The notes below the pieces were generated by a model that saw only the letters and a list, made by a program, of their open reading frames with translations, was not told where the DNA came from and did no database searches. Both the position numbers and the translations under genes were made by a program. Shown here piece by piece: positions 35,386-46,109 of a stretch of DNA of 64,000 nt (the stretch's first letter is position 1; each line of letters starts with the position of its first letter). Source of the DNA: Avena insularis (taxonomy: Eukaryota; Streptophyta; Magnoliopsida; Poales; Poaceae); assembly GCA_023614405.1 (NCBI GenBank), contig CM042686.1, positions 350,680,329-350,744,328 on the forward strand, in the 5' to 3' direction.

Positions 35386-35964
35386 ACGATGCAGATTTCT
35401 TGTAGTTTGGTGGGAAGGCAATATATCAGTTTGGGTTAAATGATCAAAGAACTTATGTCCTCTCAAGGCAATTGGCCAGCAAACTTTTCTAGTGGAGATC
35501 TGTAGTTTCTTTAGTGTAGAATAGTTAAGTTCAGACTGAAGAATGGCTTTTCTAGATGAAATGCTCACAAATTATTCTATAAACTAGTAGGAAGTTTAGC
35601 CCACTTTTGTGCAGGTATAAGATCCTTTTGTATGGAAATACTACTATTGTAAGCAAATACTATCAAGTATCTATTTCCTTCAATTACTAGTCGTGGTTAA
35701 ATCCAGTTAACTAGCATTTTTTTATCCTAAACTACAGATTTTGCGTCTACTGTCTGTGCTGTAAACCATTTTTACTTTTTCTTGTGTGGTCTGCAAAATG
35801 GTCCGGTAGTTCATCGTGTTACAAATATATCTACCTTGTACTTGAAGAGGAGATGGACTACATTTTCCTGGCATCCACAGAATTGACATTGCTCATTGCC
35901 AGACCACCCTCTTTTCATGAGTATGTCCTTGGTTATTCACATAAATTATAAAGCACGATGTTCA
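35386..35964. other. AT-rich spacer
   Basis: No coding signal, repeat family or RNA gene recognised. It may hold the 3' untranslated region of the preceding ORF if that was a gene. Confidence 0.4.
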
Positions 35965-36137
35965 ACTACATCAATTCAAACTATTACACACACACACTAC
36001 ATCAAATTCATTACCCACACATACTACATCGATTCAAACTATTACCCACACATACTACATCGATTCAAACTATTACACACACATACTACTTCAAATTCAT
36101 TACCCACACATACTACATCGATTCAAACTATTACACA
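35965..36137 (+). repeat. 31-bp tandem repeat, about five copies
   Basis: The unit CATACTACATCGATTCAAAC followed by TATTACCCACA recurs every 31 bp, with some copies reading CATCAAATTCATTACCCACA. It is a minisatellite. Open frames over it are repeat artefacts. Confidence 0.85.
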
Positions 36138-36281
36138 TTTTTAGGCGATGCTAACTTCCTGCTATGCTCTCCATGCTACAAATTCCTTAGCCACACATAC
36201 CACGACAATTCACTAGAGCTGTGTCTTCACTCGAGGGAAATCAGAACCACCAGCTTGTCCAAGCCTAGTTCCCCCACCTAA

Positions 36282-36750
36282 ACTGTGTGCGCCATCATGA
36301 AACGGTGGTGGTCCAGTGCCATTGATCCTTCTAGGCCAACACTACAGGCGACGGGGATGCTTTCTGGCAGGCTCTTCGGGGCTGTGAATGCCATGTACTG
36401 ATTCCAAAACCTCCGCCAGGTGGATGATGACCGGGTGCTTCCAGCAACGCTGTCTCCCTACCCTACTTGGAATCTACACCTCGTACATCTTAGGAACGGC
36501 GTCCGGATCTTTCAGCCATGCCTTTACCTCGATGACCCATCTGTCGCTCGGTGGCACGATTTCCACCAACTCGCCGCCAAGGCTACTGACGACCTGCTTG
36601 AGGGCCTCCGACTCCCAAGCATCTAATGGGAGGCCGTCAAAGCCGAGTTTGGAGAAGAAACGAAGCTACCCAAAGTGATCGTCCCACCCATAGGCGCCAT
36701 ACCAACGCATGAAGCTCATTTTCTCCCTACAGCACTCGAAAGAACGGGAA
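36282..36750 (+). pseudogene. Coding-like remnant of unknown family
   Basis: One plus frame (36420-36626) reads PYPTWNLHLVHLRNGVRIFQ and RWHDFHQLAAKATDDLLEGL. After a stop it continues as KAEFGEETKLPKVIVPPIGA. The flanking sequence before 36420 seems to continue in another frame after a stop. The codon composition looks gene-like, but I cannot name the protein. It ends where the LTR at 36751 begins, so it may be the left side of a gene split by that element. Confidence 0.35.
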
Positions 36751-38221
36751 TGTTGGGGGTGTAACCCCAGGTACCCCAGAGTTGATGAATAGGTGATTGC
36801 ATAAAAGAGATACATAAAGATAAAAATATGAAGGATAAATAGAAAAGGAGAAGGAAAAGAGAAAGAAAACAAACACGGGCCGAATTATGACTAATTCGGT
36901 CTGGTACAAATATTTGCGGGCCAAATCTGCATCGCATGGGCCGAACTGCCTCTATATATGCCGGATTAAAGAATAATCCGGCCAGCTGGGACGTCCGTCT
37001 CCTCCCGGGGTGGGCCGACCCAAGTTAATTCGGCCCACCACGGGCCATCTCCATCGCTCCGCCTCTCCCACCGGGTCGGCGATCCCCGACGAACCTCGCC
37101 CACTTCCCGCTAGAAGCACATCGACACCGAACCGTCCCAGCTCCCGCCACCTCGACCTCTTCCCCCGGGTGGGACGGATTCGGCCCACCGCGGGGAGACT
37201 CCCGCACCGACGCGACATGCCACTGCCTCCCACGGCTAAGTCGCCAGCAGTTCCCTAGGTGGGCCGACTCAGCGGGAATCCCGGCCCACCCCGGATCACT
37301 ACCTGTCTCGAACACCCACGCTCGGCTGGGTCACTCCGGATCACCACCTGGGCCTCCTCCTTGTTGCCCTGCCCGGGCCGAGCAAGGGAGACCCGGCTGG
37401 GTCACTTTGGCTCGTCCACCAGGTTAACCCGGCTGGGCTGAGAATAATCCGGCTGAGAACACTGTTCACCGCCTAGGTGGGCCCCATTTTACCCTGAGGC
37501 CGGATTATATCCACCCATGTCCGAATTTCACTTCCCCGGGCCGAATTACTTCGTCCCGGATGTCATTTCTCTCCTACCTGGACCCACTAGCAACATCTAC
37601 ATCGACATGCTACCAAGTCAAGTCAAGCCTACGTCAGGTGCCAGTCTTGGGACGCCCCTGGCTCAGACTAGCCCCTTTGGTCCAAGATGCTAAGGAATAT
37701 GCTAGGCATCTTGGGAGATGCTAGGGAATATGCCAATCATCTCCCAAAGATGCTAAGGAATATGCCGAAGGGATAAGACCAATGACTCAACAAAGGACAA
37801 GCTGACTAGGCAAGCCCCACAAGACAGCTCATAGGAGTACTTTAGATGACATACCTTGTCCCCTGGGCTCCCCTTTATAAGGAGCACCAGGGGCAACGTT
37901 AGAGGGGAGGCCCCCTGGAGGGCTCCTCTCCCTCTGCTCACTAGGAGCATGGTTTCTTCTTCCTCTCCTCTCTCCATGAGAGGCATAAGAGTACAGCTCA
38001 AGGAACACCATTGTAGCCACAAGCTTGGCAAGATATATGAGATTATATGTAGGAGTAGAGGTGTTATCTCACTAGGAGAGCCTCGAACCTGGGTATATTG
38101 TGTCTCTCTGAGTTCTTCCGTATGGGGTCTTCACTTCATCATCCCTCCCCGGATTCCTCCATCGTCCATTCGGCCCCAACTATAGCCTATACCAGGCATC
38201 TGCCGTGACACCACCACGACA
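36751..38221 (+). repeat. 5' LTR of the 36751 element
   Basis: 1471 bp starting TGTTGGGGGTGTAACCCCAG and ending CACCACCACGACA. It has a GC-rich middle (37000-37450) and a candidate TATA box TTTATAAGG at about 37874-37882, which leaves roughly 340 bp of transcribed LTR. Confidence 0.85.
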
Positions 38222-38241
38222 GTTGGCGCCCACCGTGGGGC
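38222..38241 (+). promoter_or_regulatory. Primer-binding site of the 36751 element
   Basis: GTTGGCGCCCACCGTGGGGC directly follows the CA end of the LTR. It differs by one base from the Tat-1 site at 7225-7244. Confidence 0.8.
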
Positions 38242-38439
38242 TGATAAGCGGCGCTGGTTGGGTTACCATCCGGACGGGAACATCTTCATCAAGCTCTACT
38301 TCACCATTTATCAAAGTTCTCTGCATCCTCTTCCTCAACGTACAGAGAGCAGGGGAGTTGGCATACGAGCCTCCCTTGTTGAGGTGTCTCAACCTCCTCC
38401 TCAACCTCTTCACCAGCAGTACAGTAAGTTGTAGCTAAC

Positions 38440-39640
38440 CCTTTGGGAGTGACTCAACTAGATAACTCAACCAACTTGCACATGAGATACCCTGGATATC
38501 ACTCGGGGACTATCACCAAGTGGTTCACCCCAGGGATGAGATAACTCAACCCGGGGACCAGCTTGCATGCCATTCAAGTCACCCTAGGATAGAAAAAGTA
38601 TCTCGGGGACTCAGTGTCTCCGTGCACAGGACAAATAACTCAGAAAAGACTTGAGATATGCCATAATCCCGTATGTATCCACTGCTTTGTGTCTACAAGC
38701 TGCCTTGGACTCAAAAATAGCTCACCAAGTCATTCTTAACTCGGATTTAACTCGACCCACCAAGTTGCATAGAAACTAGAGTTGTACTTTATCTTGCCGG
38801 GTTGCCCTGTAACTCGGATTTGACTCAGTCAGCCGGATTACCTGGTAACTCAGATTTAACTCGGATCGTTGTTTTCAGCTTGCCAGGTCATTCCGTAACT
38901 CGGATGGCTATGTGCATCACCATGCCAGGTTACCTGGTAACTCGGATTTAACTTCAGTTTGCCTAGTTACAGGTTTCTAGGTTACATGGTAACTCGGATT
39001 TTATTTCGGTTTTCCTAGTTACATGGTAACTCGGATTTTACTTCAATTTTCCTAACTACGGTTTCCTAGTTACAAGGTAACTCGGATTTTACTTCAGCTT
39101 GCCTAACTACAGGGATAATTCAGATTCGTTTCAGTTTCCTAGTTATAGGGTAACTCGGATTTTAATCCAGCTTACCAGGTTATCTTATACCTCAAATCAG
39201 TTTGTTCCATATCTTGGATAGCATGTGCCAGCATATCATTCATTCATCATATCAAATCTCGGATCTATATCTCGGATCCATATCAATGGAAATATGCCAC
39301 GATATCATGAAGTCATATCATAACTCCAAATCATATCTCAGATCAATATCTTGGATCCAAATCTTTGGCGGTTTGCTAGCCAATCATAAGGCCATATCAT
39401 ATCTCAACCAAATAACTCGGATCTAAGACTTATGTCGGATTCGAGTCAAGCAACTCAAACTCCCATCAGGTAACTCGAATTTGAGTCATGTGACTCGGAT
39501 TGGAATCTTGTAACTCGAATTTCGAGTTGAGTAACTCGGATTTTGAGTCAACTAACTCAAAATAGAGACTCATGCCAATTATGAGTCAAATAACTCGGCA
39601 ATTATATCTTGGATGGGATAACTCGGATTACAATTCATAA
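38440..39640 (+). repeat. Degenerate TAACTCGGATT repeats
   Basis: The phrase (G)GTAACTCGGATTT(T/A)A(A/C)TTC recurs irregularly, often separated by CAGNTTNCCTAGTTACA. Spacing varies from about 25 to 60 bp. It fills the first half of the element interior, where gag would be expected. Confidence 0.75.
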
Positions 39641-40250
39641 GGCCATAGCCAAATTCGGCCAGAAGCCAAAAGAGTTAACCTGAAAGGGTTAAGGCCAGAG
39701 CCGAATCAGGCCAGAAGCCAAAAGAGTTACCCAAAAGGGTTAAGGCTAGAGCCAAATCAGGCCAGAAGCCAAAAGACTTACCCGAAAGGGTTAAGGCCAG
39801 AGCCAAATTCGGCCAGAAGCCAAAAGAGTTAACCCGAAAGGGTTAAGGCCAGAGCCGAATTAGGCCAGAAGCCAAAAGAGTTACCCAAAAGGGTTAAGGC
39901 CAGAGGCGAATCAGGCCAGAAGCCAAAAGACTTACCCAAAAGGGTTAAGGCCAGAGACGAATCAGGCTAGAAGCCAAAAAGACTTACCCAAAAGGGTTAA
40001 GGCCAGAGCCGAATCAGGCTAGAAGCCAAAAAGAGTTACCCGAAAGGGTTAAGGCCAGAGCCGAATCAGGCCAGAAGCCAAAAGACTTACCCGAAAGGGT
40101 TAAGGCCAGAGCCGAATCAGGCTAGAAGCCAAAAGAGTTACCCAAAAGGGTTAAAGGACAGAGCCAAATTCGGCTAGAAGCCAAATGACTTGCCCAAAAG
40201 GGTTAAGGCCGAGCCGAATCAGGGCAGAAGCCACAAACTTACCCAAAGGG
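39640..40250 (+). repeat. 51-bp tandem array, about 12 copies
   Basis: The unit TTAAGGCCAGAGCCGAATCA then GGCCAGAAGCCAAAAGAGTT and ACCCAAAAGGG recurs every 51 bp or so with point changes. It lies just before the polypurine tract. No protein is encoded. Confidence 0.9.
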
Positions 40251-40404
40251 GGTCATATGACGGATGCCCATGAGGGCTATATGTCGATTTGGATCAACTC
40301 CTACCAAGGATATATATTAAAAATGGAGAAAAATAACTATGTGTTGATAGCAACTCTGGAGATACTTTTTATGAAGCCTATGCGCGATTCTACGGATCCC
40401 CCAT

Positions 40405-40419
40405 AGCCTCGGGGACTAA
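40405..40419 (+). promoter_or_regulatory. Polypurine tract of the 36751 element
   Basis: AGCCTCGGGGACTAA lies immediately before the right LTR (TGTTGGGGG at 40420). Position and composition fit the start site of plus-strand DNA synthesis, and it agrees with the plus orientation given by the primer site. Confidence 0.7.
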
Positions 40420-41581
40420 TGTTGGGGGTGTAACCCCAGGTACCCTAGAGTTGATGAATAGGTGATTGCATAAAAGAGATACATAAAGATAAAAATATGA
40501 AGGATAAAGAGAAAAGGAGAAGGAAAAGAGAAAGAAAACAAACACGGGCCGAATTATGGCTAATTCGGTCTGGTACAAATATTTGCGGGCCGAATCTGCA
40601 TCGCATGGGCCGAACTGCCTCTATATATGCCGGATTAAAGAATAATCTGGCCAGCTGGGACGTCCGTCTCCTCCCGGGGTGGGCCGACCCAAGTTAATTT
40701 GTCCCACCACGGGCCATCTCCATCGCTCCGCCTCTCCCACCGGGTCAGCGATCCCCGATGAACCTTGCCCGCTTCCCGCGAGAAGCACGTCGACACCGAA
40801 CCATCCCAGCTCCCGCCACCTTGACCGCTTCCCCCGGGTGGGCCGGATTCGGCCCAACGCGGGGAGACTCCCGCACCGACGCGACACGCCACCGCCTCCC
40901 ACCGCTAAGTCGCCAGCAGTTCCCTGGGTGGGCCGACTCAGCGGGAATCCTGGCCCACCCCGGATCACTGCCTGTCTCCAACGCCCACGCTCGGCTGGGC
41001 CACTCCGGATCACCGCCTAGGCCTCCTCCTCGTTGCCCCGCCCGGGCCAAGCATGGGAGACCCGGCTGGGTCATTTTGGCTCGTCCACCTGGGCCGAATC
41101 ACAGGTTAACCCGGCTGGGCTGAGAATAATCCGGCTGGGAACACTGTTCACCGCCTAGGTGGGCCCCATTTTACCCTGAGGCCAGATTATATCCACCCAT
41201 GTCCGAATTTCACTTCCTCGGGCCGAATTACTTCGTCCCGGATGTCATTTCTCTCGTACCTGGACCCACCAACAACCTCTACATCGACACGCTACCAAGT
41301 CAAGTCAAGCCTACGCCAAAAGGCCGCCTTTGGGACGCCCCTGGCTCAGACTGGCCCCTTTGGTCCAAGATGCTAAGGAATATGCTAGGCATCTTGGGAG
41401 ATGCTAGGGAATATGCCAAGCATCTCCCAAAGATGCTAAGGAATATGCCGAAGGCATAAGACCAATGACTCAACAAAGGACAAGCTGACTAGGCAAGCCC
41501 TACAAGACAGCTCATAGGAGTACTTTAGATAACATACCTTGTTCCCTGGGCTCCCCTTTATAAGGAGCACCAGGGGTAACG
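40420..41581 (+). repeat. 3' LTR of the 36751 element, truncated
   Basis: Matches 36751-37890 of the left LTR and then stops at CAGGGGTAACG. The final roughly 330 bp are missing. The junction carries a filler (41582-41601). Confidence 0.85.
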
Positions 41582-41601
41582 TAGTTAATTTGTGCATAGT
41601 A
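41582..41601 (+). other. 20-bp filler at a deletion junction
   Basis: TAGTTAATTTGTGCATAGTA sits between the broken LTR and LINE coding sequence. The same 20 bases occur 111 bp away at 41693-41712, in their proper place within the LINE endonuclease frame. Copied filler of this kind is typical of end-joining repair after a double-strand break. Confidence 0.75.
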
Positions 41602-42110
41602 TTTGTCAGCCACCCTTTCTCAAATCTGAATTCCCCCCCAACCCGTCCTTCCATAGTATCTATGATCAGAGGACTATGATCAGAAACCTTCCTAGTTAAT
41701 TTGTGCATAGTAGCCAAGGGGAAAAAATGCTTCCAATTTTTACAGATGAGAATCCTGTCCAGTTTTTCGAAAGTGGGGATTCTCTGATTATTCGACCAAG
41801 TATATTGTCCTCCTGACATCTGCACCTCTCTCAAACCATAAGTGTTGATGATACTATTGAGCATATGGCTCCATGTACTTAGGACATGGTTCTTGTTCTT
41901 CTCAGAAGAAAATCTCATGATGTTAAAATCCCCTCCCAGCCACAAGGGGAGAGATTGATCTATATAGATTTTAGCTAATTCCACAAAAAAAGATTCGTTA
42001 TGTTCTTCCTGAGCTGCACCATAAACCTCCACGAGATGCCAATGAATATGGAGTTTAATATCAAACAGTTTCATCTTGACATGAAACCTCCCCACAGATG
42101 ATCCACCATT
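41602..42110 (-). pseudogene. LINE ORF2 endonuclease fragment
   Basis: The frame reads LVEVYGAAQEEHNESFFVEL, then LWLGGDFNIMRFSSEKN, QYTWSNNQRIPTFEKLDRIL and VSDHSPLIIDT. These are the conserved GDFN, W-N-R------LDR and SDH motifs of the apurinic-type endonuclease that nicks the target in plant LINEs. The N-terminal end before about 42095 is broken by stops and the reverse transcriptase is missing. Confidence 0.85.
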
Positions 42111-42475
42111 ATCCAGTCTAGAGGAACATAGGCCCCCCCCATATTACTTCCAGATTTTCCAACAGATGGCAACCAACTCTAGAAAAAATGATTCATAGGA
42201 TAATTTTTCCTGAAAATTTTAGCAGAATATTATTTCTTCATAGTTTCCAGCAGCCCCATAAAGTCCAATGCTCTTGCTGCATCAAATTTATCAGATATGA
42301 ACTCATCCCCTTCTTACCAACCCTCTGCTATTTAAAATACCAGCTATCATAACACTATTTTCCTCTCTTTTGTTCCAGTTACAACACCACTCATAGGGTG
42401 GTAGTTGTTAACTTTCACAGCAGCCGCTTTTAACTTACCCTGACCTCCTCCAATAGTACCAACTAGCTTCTTATT

Positions 42476-42808
42476 TCACTTCTGTTTTCTAGACATCACT
42501 GGAGTAAATTCCTCTTTAGCTTCATTATCACTCTTCCATCCCATGAACTCTACTTGTGTGTCCTGTTTTGCCATTTCTTGTATATTTTCATTTTTCCCAG
42601 CTAAATTATTTCTGGAAATTTCTAGATCTTTTAAGGAACTAATAAACTCAAGAGATAAAGAAGAAGGTTCTACACCCATTTCCAAAGCTCTATTAACAAT
42701 GCCATCATCATCTAACACATCAAAGGAAGTATAGAGAGTTAGATTAGTACGTGACAAGTCTCTTTGGGTACCTTGCATCATGGATCTTTCATTCAGATTA
42801 GATGCCCC
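42476..42808 (-). pseudogene. LINE ORF1, C-terminal part
   Basis: The frame continues the ORF1 coding left of the inserted solo LTR and ends in PVMSRKQK and a stop. It is Ser/Asn/Glu-rich and has no domain I recognise. The first residues of the nominal open frame (above 42808) come from the solo LTR and do not belong to it. Confidence 0.55.
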
Positions 42809-44496
42809 TGTTGGGTTCACAGCATAGAAAACAAAAAAAATTCCTACGATGGAAACTATACGCCAAGATCTATCTACTAGATACAAGCAACGGGTGGATA
42901 TACATCCATAGAGAACTTACCCTCAAAGATAACAACGCTTTGTTAATGAGATGGAACTCCTGGATGATGTAGTCATACACTTGCCGATCTCAAGATCATG
43001 ATGAAGTCCAGCAGGTCCGGCTCTAGCACGTCCATCAGATCCAGCTCCAAAGAAGTCCACCAAGTCCAAGTCCAGCAGCGGTGCATCCGTGATCGCACAC
43101 ACGTCTAGTACCCCGACAACCTCCGTCCCTTTCTCCAGCAAAGCAGCGGAAGCAGCAACTCATTTCCAGATAAAGCCACCGGGAACATGTATCTCGCTAA
43201 TCCGAGACCATGTGGAATAACTAGAGGGGGAGAGAGATCCTTCACGAGGAGGTGTGTGTTGTGAGGAGGAGAGGGGGCCTTTTATAGGGAAGAGGGGAGG
43301 CACCCAAGGGCCATGGCATGGCAGCCATGGTGGTGCCCCCACCTCTTCCACATTCATGTGGGTGGATCTCCCACTCCCATAAATAGCCTCCACTCAAAAT
43401 TCCACTCACACATGCATTAATTTCCACCAAATTCAATGCAAGATCTCATTAAATAAAACCATTTTATTTATTTTATTCAGAAATTTTTTAATTACATTAA
43501 TTAACAAACATTCACATAAAACCCCCTATAACATTTCAATATCACATGCAGAACCAATTTCAGCAATTTCACCCGAAACAGTCTCGGTGTCTATTGAAAT
43601 AATTCCAGCGCTTTCTTAAGTCTTTATCTGAAACATATTTGCTCCAAATGGTGTCGGTATCCCTTAAGTGTGTCACCCTATGGTTCACGAATAATGCAGA
43701 CATGATCGAGACCCATTTCCGATCAATAATCAGCAGCGGGACCTAGAGATCCGTACTGACACCCACATATTCAACGATGACCCTTGTGATCGTGTGAACC
43801 TTTAACATCGTAACTAAATCCCTTTGTCTCGCGGTATATTACATGTCCGAGATTCGATCATTGGCATCCAAATACCTAGTTTGATCTCGTTACCTACATG
43901 CACTCTTTTCTCGTTCCTGTGTTCTAGTGATCACATCACTTGCTTCCAAGCTATTTCAATGTGACATCACCAAGAGGGCCCAGAATATATCTATCCGTCA
44001 TCGGGGTGGAAAAATCCCACTCTTGATCCATGAGACTCAACATAACACCTTCATAGCACTGAACCCACCTTTATAGTCACCCTGTTACGGTGTAACGTTT
44101 GATGTTGTCAAGATACTCTTCCGGTGTTAGCAATTAACATGATCTCATGGTCTAAGGACTAAGATTACTTCGTATGATGTTATAGCAATATAAACATAAT
44201 GACTCTGATCGTAATGCTATACTTCATATGAATGTTCATCACATCATTCCACCAATGCTGTGAACTCATTATTAACAACATCCAATGTCCATGATCAGGA
44301 AACCTTGATCATCTTGTTGATCAACGAGTTAGTTTATATGAGAGGCATTACTAGGAACTTTGTATTTTGTTTATTAAACACACATGTATTAACATTTCCA
44401 ATTAATACAATTATAGCATGCAAAATAAACATTTATCATAAACATGGAATAAGATAATAACCACTTTATTATTGTCTCTCGGGCATATTCCCTTCA
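42809..44496 (-). mobile_element. Solo LTR with 5-bp target duplication GCCCC
   Basis: 1688 bp. On the minus strand it starts TGAAGGGAATATGCCCGAGA and ends GCTGTGAACCCAACA. GCCCC flanks it on both sides (42804-42808 and 44497-44501). A CTATAAAAGG box on the minus strand at about 43268-43277 supports minus as the transcribed strand. No internal domain remains, so it is the product of LTR-LTR recombination. The parent superfamily cannot be decided from the LTR alone. Confidence 0.88.
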
Positions 44497-44501
44497 GCCC
44501 C

Positions 44502-46057
44502 TCCCTGATGAACCAATCTATAACTTACTCTGATCTATGGAGCATTAGATATTGTGTCCCCCCTGAGCAACAACATGTTCTTGTTCCTCTTGTTGTGAAC
44601 CCTGGCTCTCCTGAGTTAAGTTTTCTAGCTGAGATGATCCCACTTGAACAACCACTTGATCCCGATCTTGATTGGGGACCTCCACCGCAGCCAAAGGTAT
44701 ATGCTCCACAGGAGGATTACTTTCTTCATCAGCACCACTTTCAGCAGAAGAACTATTTGTATTACCAGAATCGCCTACCTCATCATCACTATCATTCTCA
44801 GCACCTCCCTTCTCCTCTTCAATTTTCTCCAGCAAATGAACATATTGTTTCCTATGTTTATAGTATTTGTCACTCTATTTGTTTTGGAGCAGATCATGCA
44901 CAAACTCCTGGAAAGTTTTTCTCCACCAACTAGATCATCTAGGTTCACCACATCTCCTATTTCTTGTGGAGCCAGAGCCTGTGCCACCTCCAAATGTACA
45001 TCCCCCATCACCTGCTCTTGCATCTGCCCAGTAGTATCACTCTGTTGCCTGATATTTCCTGCACATACTATGCCACCACCCGGTACATTGCCAGCAGCAT
45101 TATCAGTTGCTTCACGAATTGTTATACCACTAGCAGATCCCCCACTTGGCCAAGTTGAGCCACTCGAGCACCAAAGGACATGTCATCAGTATTCCCAGAG
45201 TTTTCACCCTCAACTCTAGGTCCTTTCCCTTTTTCCCAGGCAGCACATTGTGGAAGATCATCCAAAGAGCAATTGGTTCTCCCATTTCCACCTTGTGTTG
45301 TCTGGTCCTCAGCAACCCTAGACTCTGTCCTTCTAGTAGTAACCATAGTGAGCACATGTCTACTACTGTCATCCTATCTAGCCTAACCCGTTTGATTATT
45401 TTCTCCTCCCACATCAACAGGAATGGGTACGGTTGGTACAACAGCGGGAGAAAAAATCTCCTTTGTATATTTAAATTCACAAATTCCTCCCTTCATCCCC
45501 CCTCTTCTTGTGTTTGGTACCAGAGTCACATCTTGGCAAGCCACCTTTACTCTAACATATGCTAGATTTCTTAAACTGTTCCTATCCATTGCCAAAGGCT
45601 TTCCTATCAAAGATGCAACATAAAAAACAGTGGACTTCTCTCTTTACTTCATGGGGATCCCAACAATTCGAAACCATGCCTCCTTCAGCCATTCAACAAG
45701 TTCCAGATAACCAGTCCACTTAGAAATCTGAATCACGGCATCAGGGATTATCTCCATAAAAACTTTACCAAAATGAAAATCTTCAATGGATTACATAGAG
45801 GGAAATGTCATGAGAAATTCAACATCACTAATGGGCCTAGCATTAAACCTCCACCCAGAACCAACATCATCTGCCCATAACTGAAATTCTTTTTCCGGGT
45901 CCTTTCCTGACACATCACCCTTGACAACCATGATATGAGCATAGTTACACTTCTCCATTAACTTAAATGAGGATTCAGTCACTCGGATAGAATGAAATCC
46001 CAAGGCTCCTGTCGTGGAGTAAGTATATTCATTCTCCAGCTTGTGTTTTGAGCTCAT
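44502..46057 (-). pseudogene. LINE ORF1, N-terminal and central part (DUF4283-like)
   Basis: It opens at 46057 with MSSKHKLENEYTYSTTGALG. The frame then has LWADDVGSGWRFNARPISDV and EFLMTFPSM, and after a stop HFGKVFMEIIPDAVIQISKW and LKEAWFRIVGIPMK, then GKPLAMDRNSLRNLAYVRVK. This order fits the DUF4283 domain in the RNA-binding ORF1 protein of plant L1-like LINEs. Stops after 45791 and near 45640 and later frameshifts have ended its function. Confidence 0.75.
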
Positions 46058-46109
46058 ACCTTATTCAACTCCTATACTTATACTTGGTATGTTTCAAGAG
46101 GAAAGTTGG

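Larger units (their letters stand above)
36751..41581 (+). mobile_element. Non-coding LTR retrotransposon with Tat-type primer site; right LTR truncated
   Basis: A full left LTR (36751-38221), primer site (38222-38241), repeat-filled interior and polypurine tract (40405-40419) are followed by a right LTR that breaks off at 41581. The interior has no gag or pol. It consists of degenerate TAACTCGGATTT(T/A)A repeats (38440-39640) and an ordered 51-bp tandem array (39640-40250). The primer site is nearly the same as that of the Tat-1 gypsy element. It was therefore probably mobilised by a Tat-lineage partner. The left flank is GGGAA; the right copy of the target site is lost with the LTR end. Confidence 0.85.

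Noticed and set aside
35896..36281. ORFs rich in Thr/His/Tyr
   Set aside because: They are translations of a 31-bp minisatellite.
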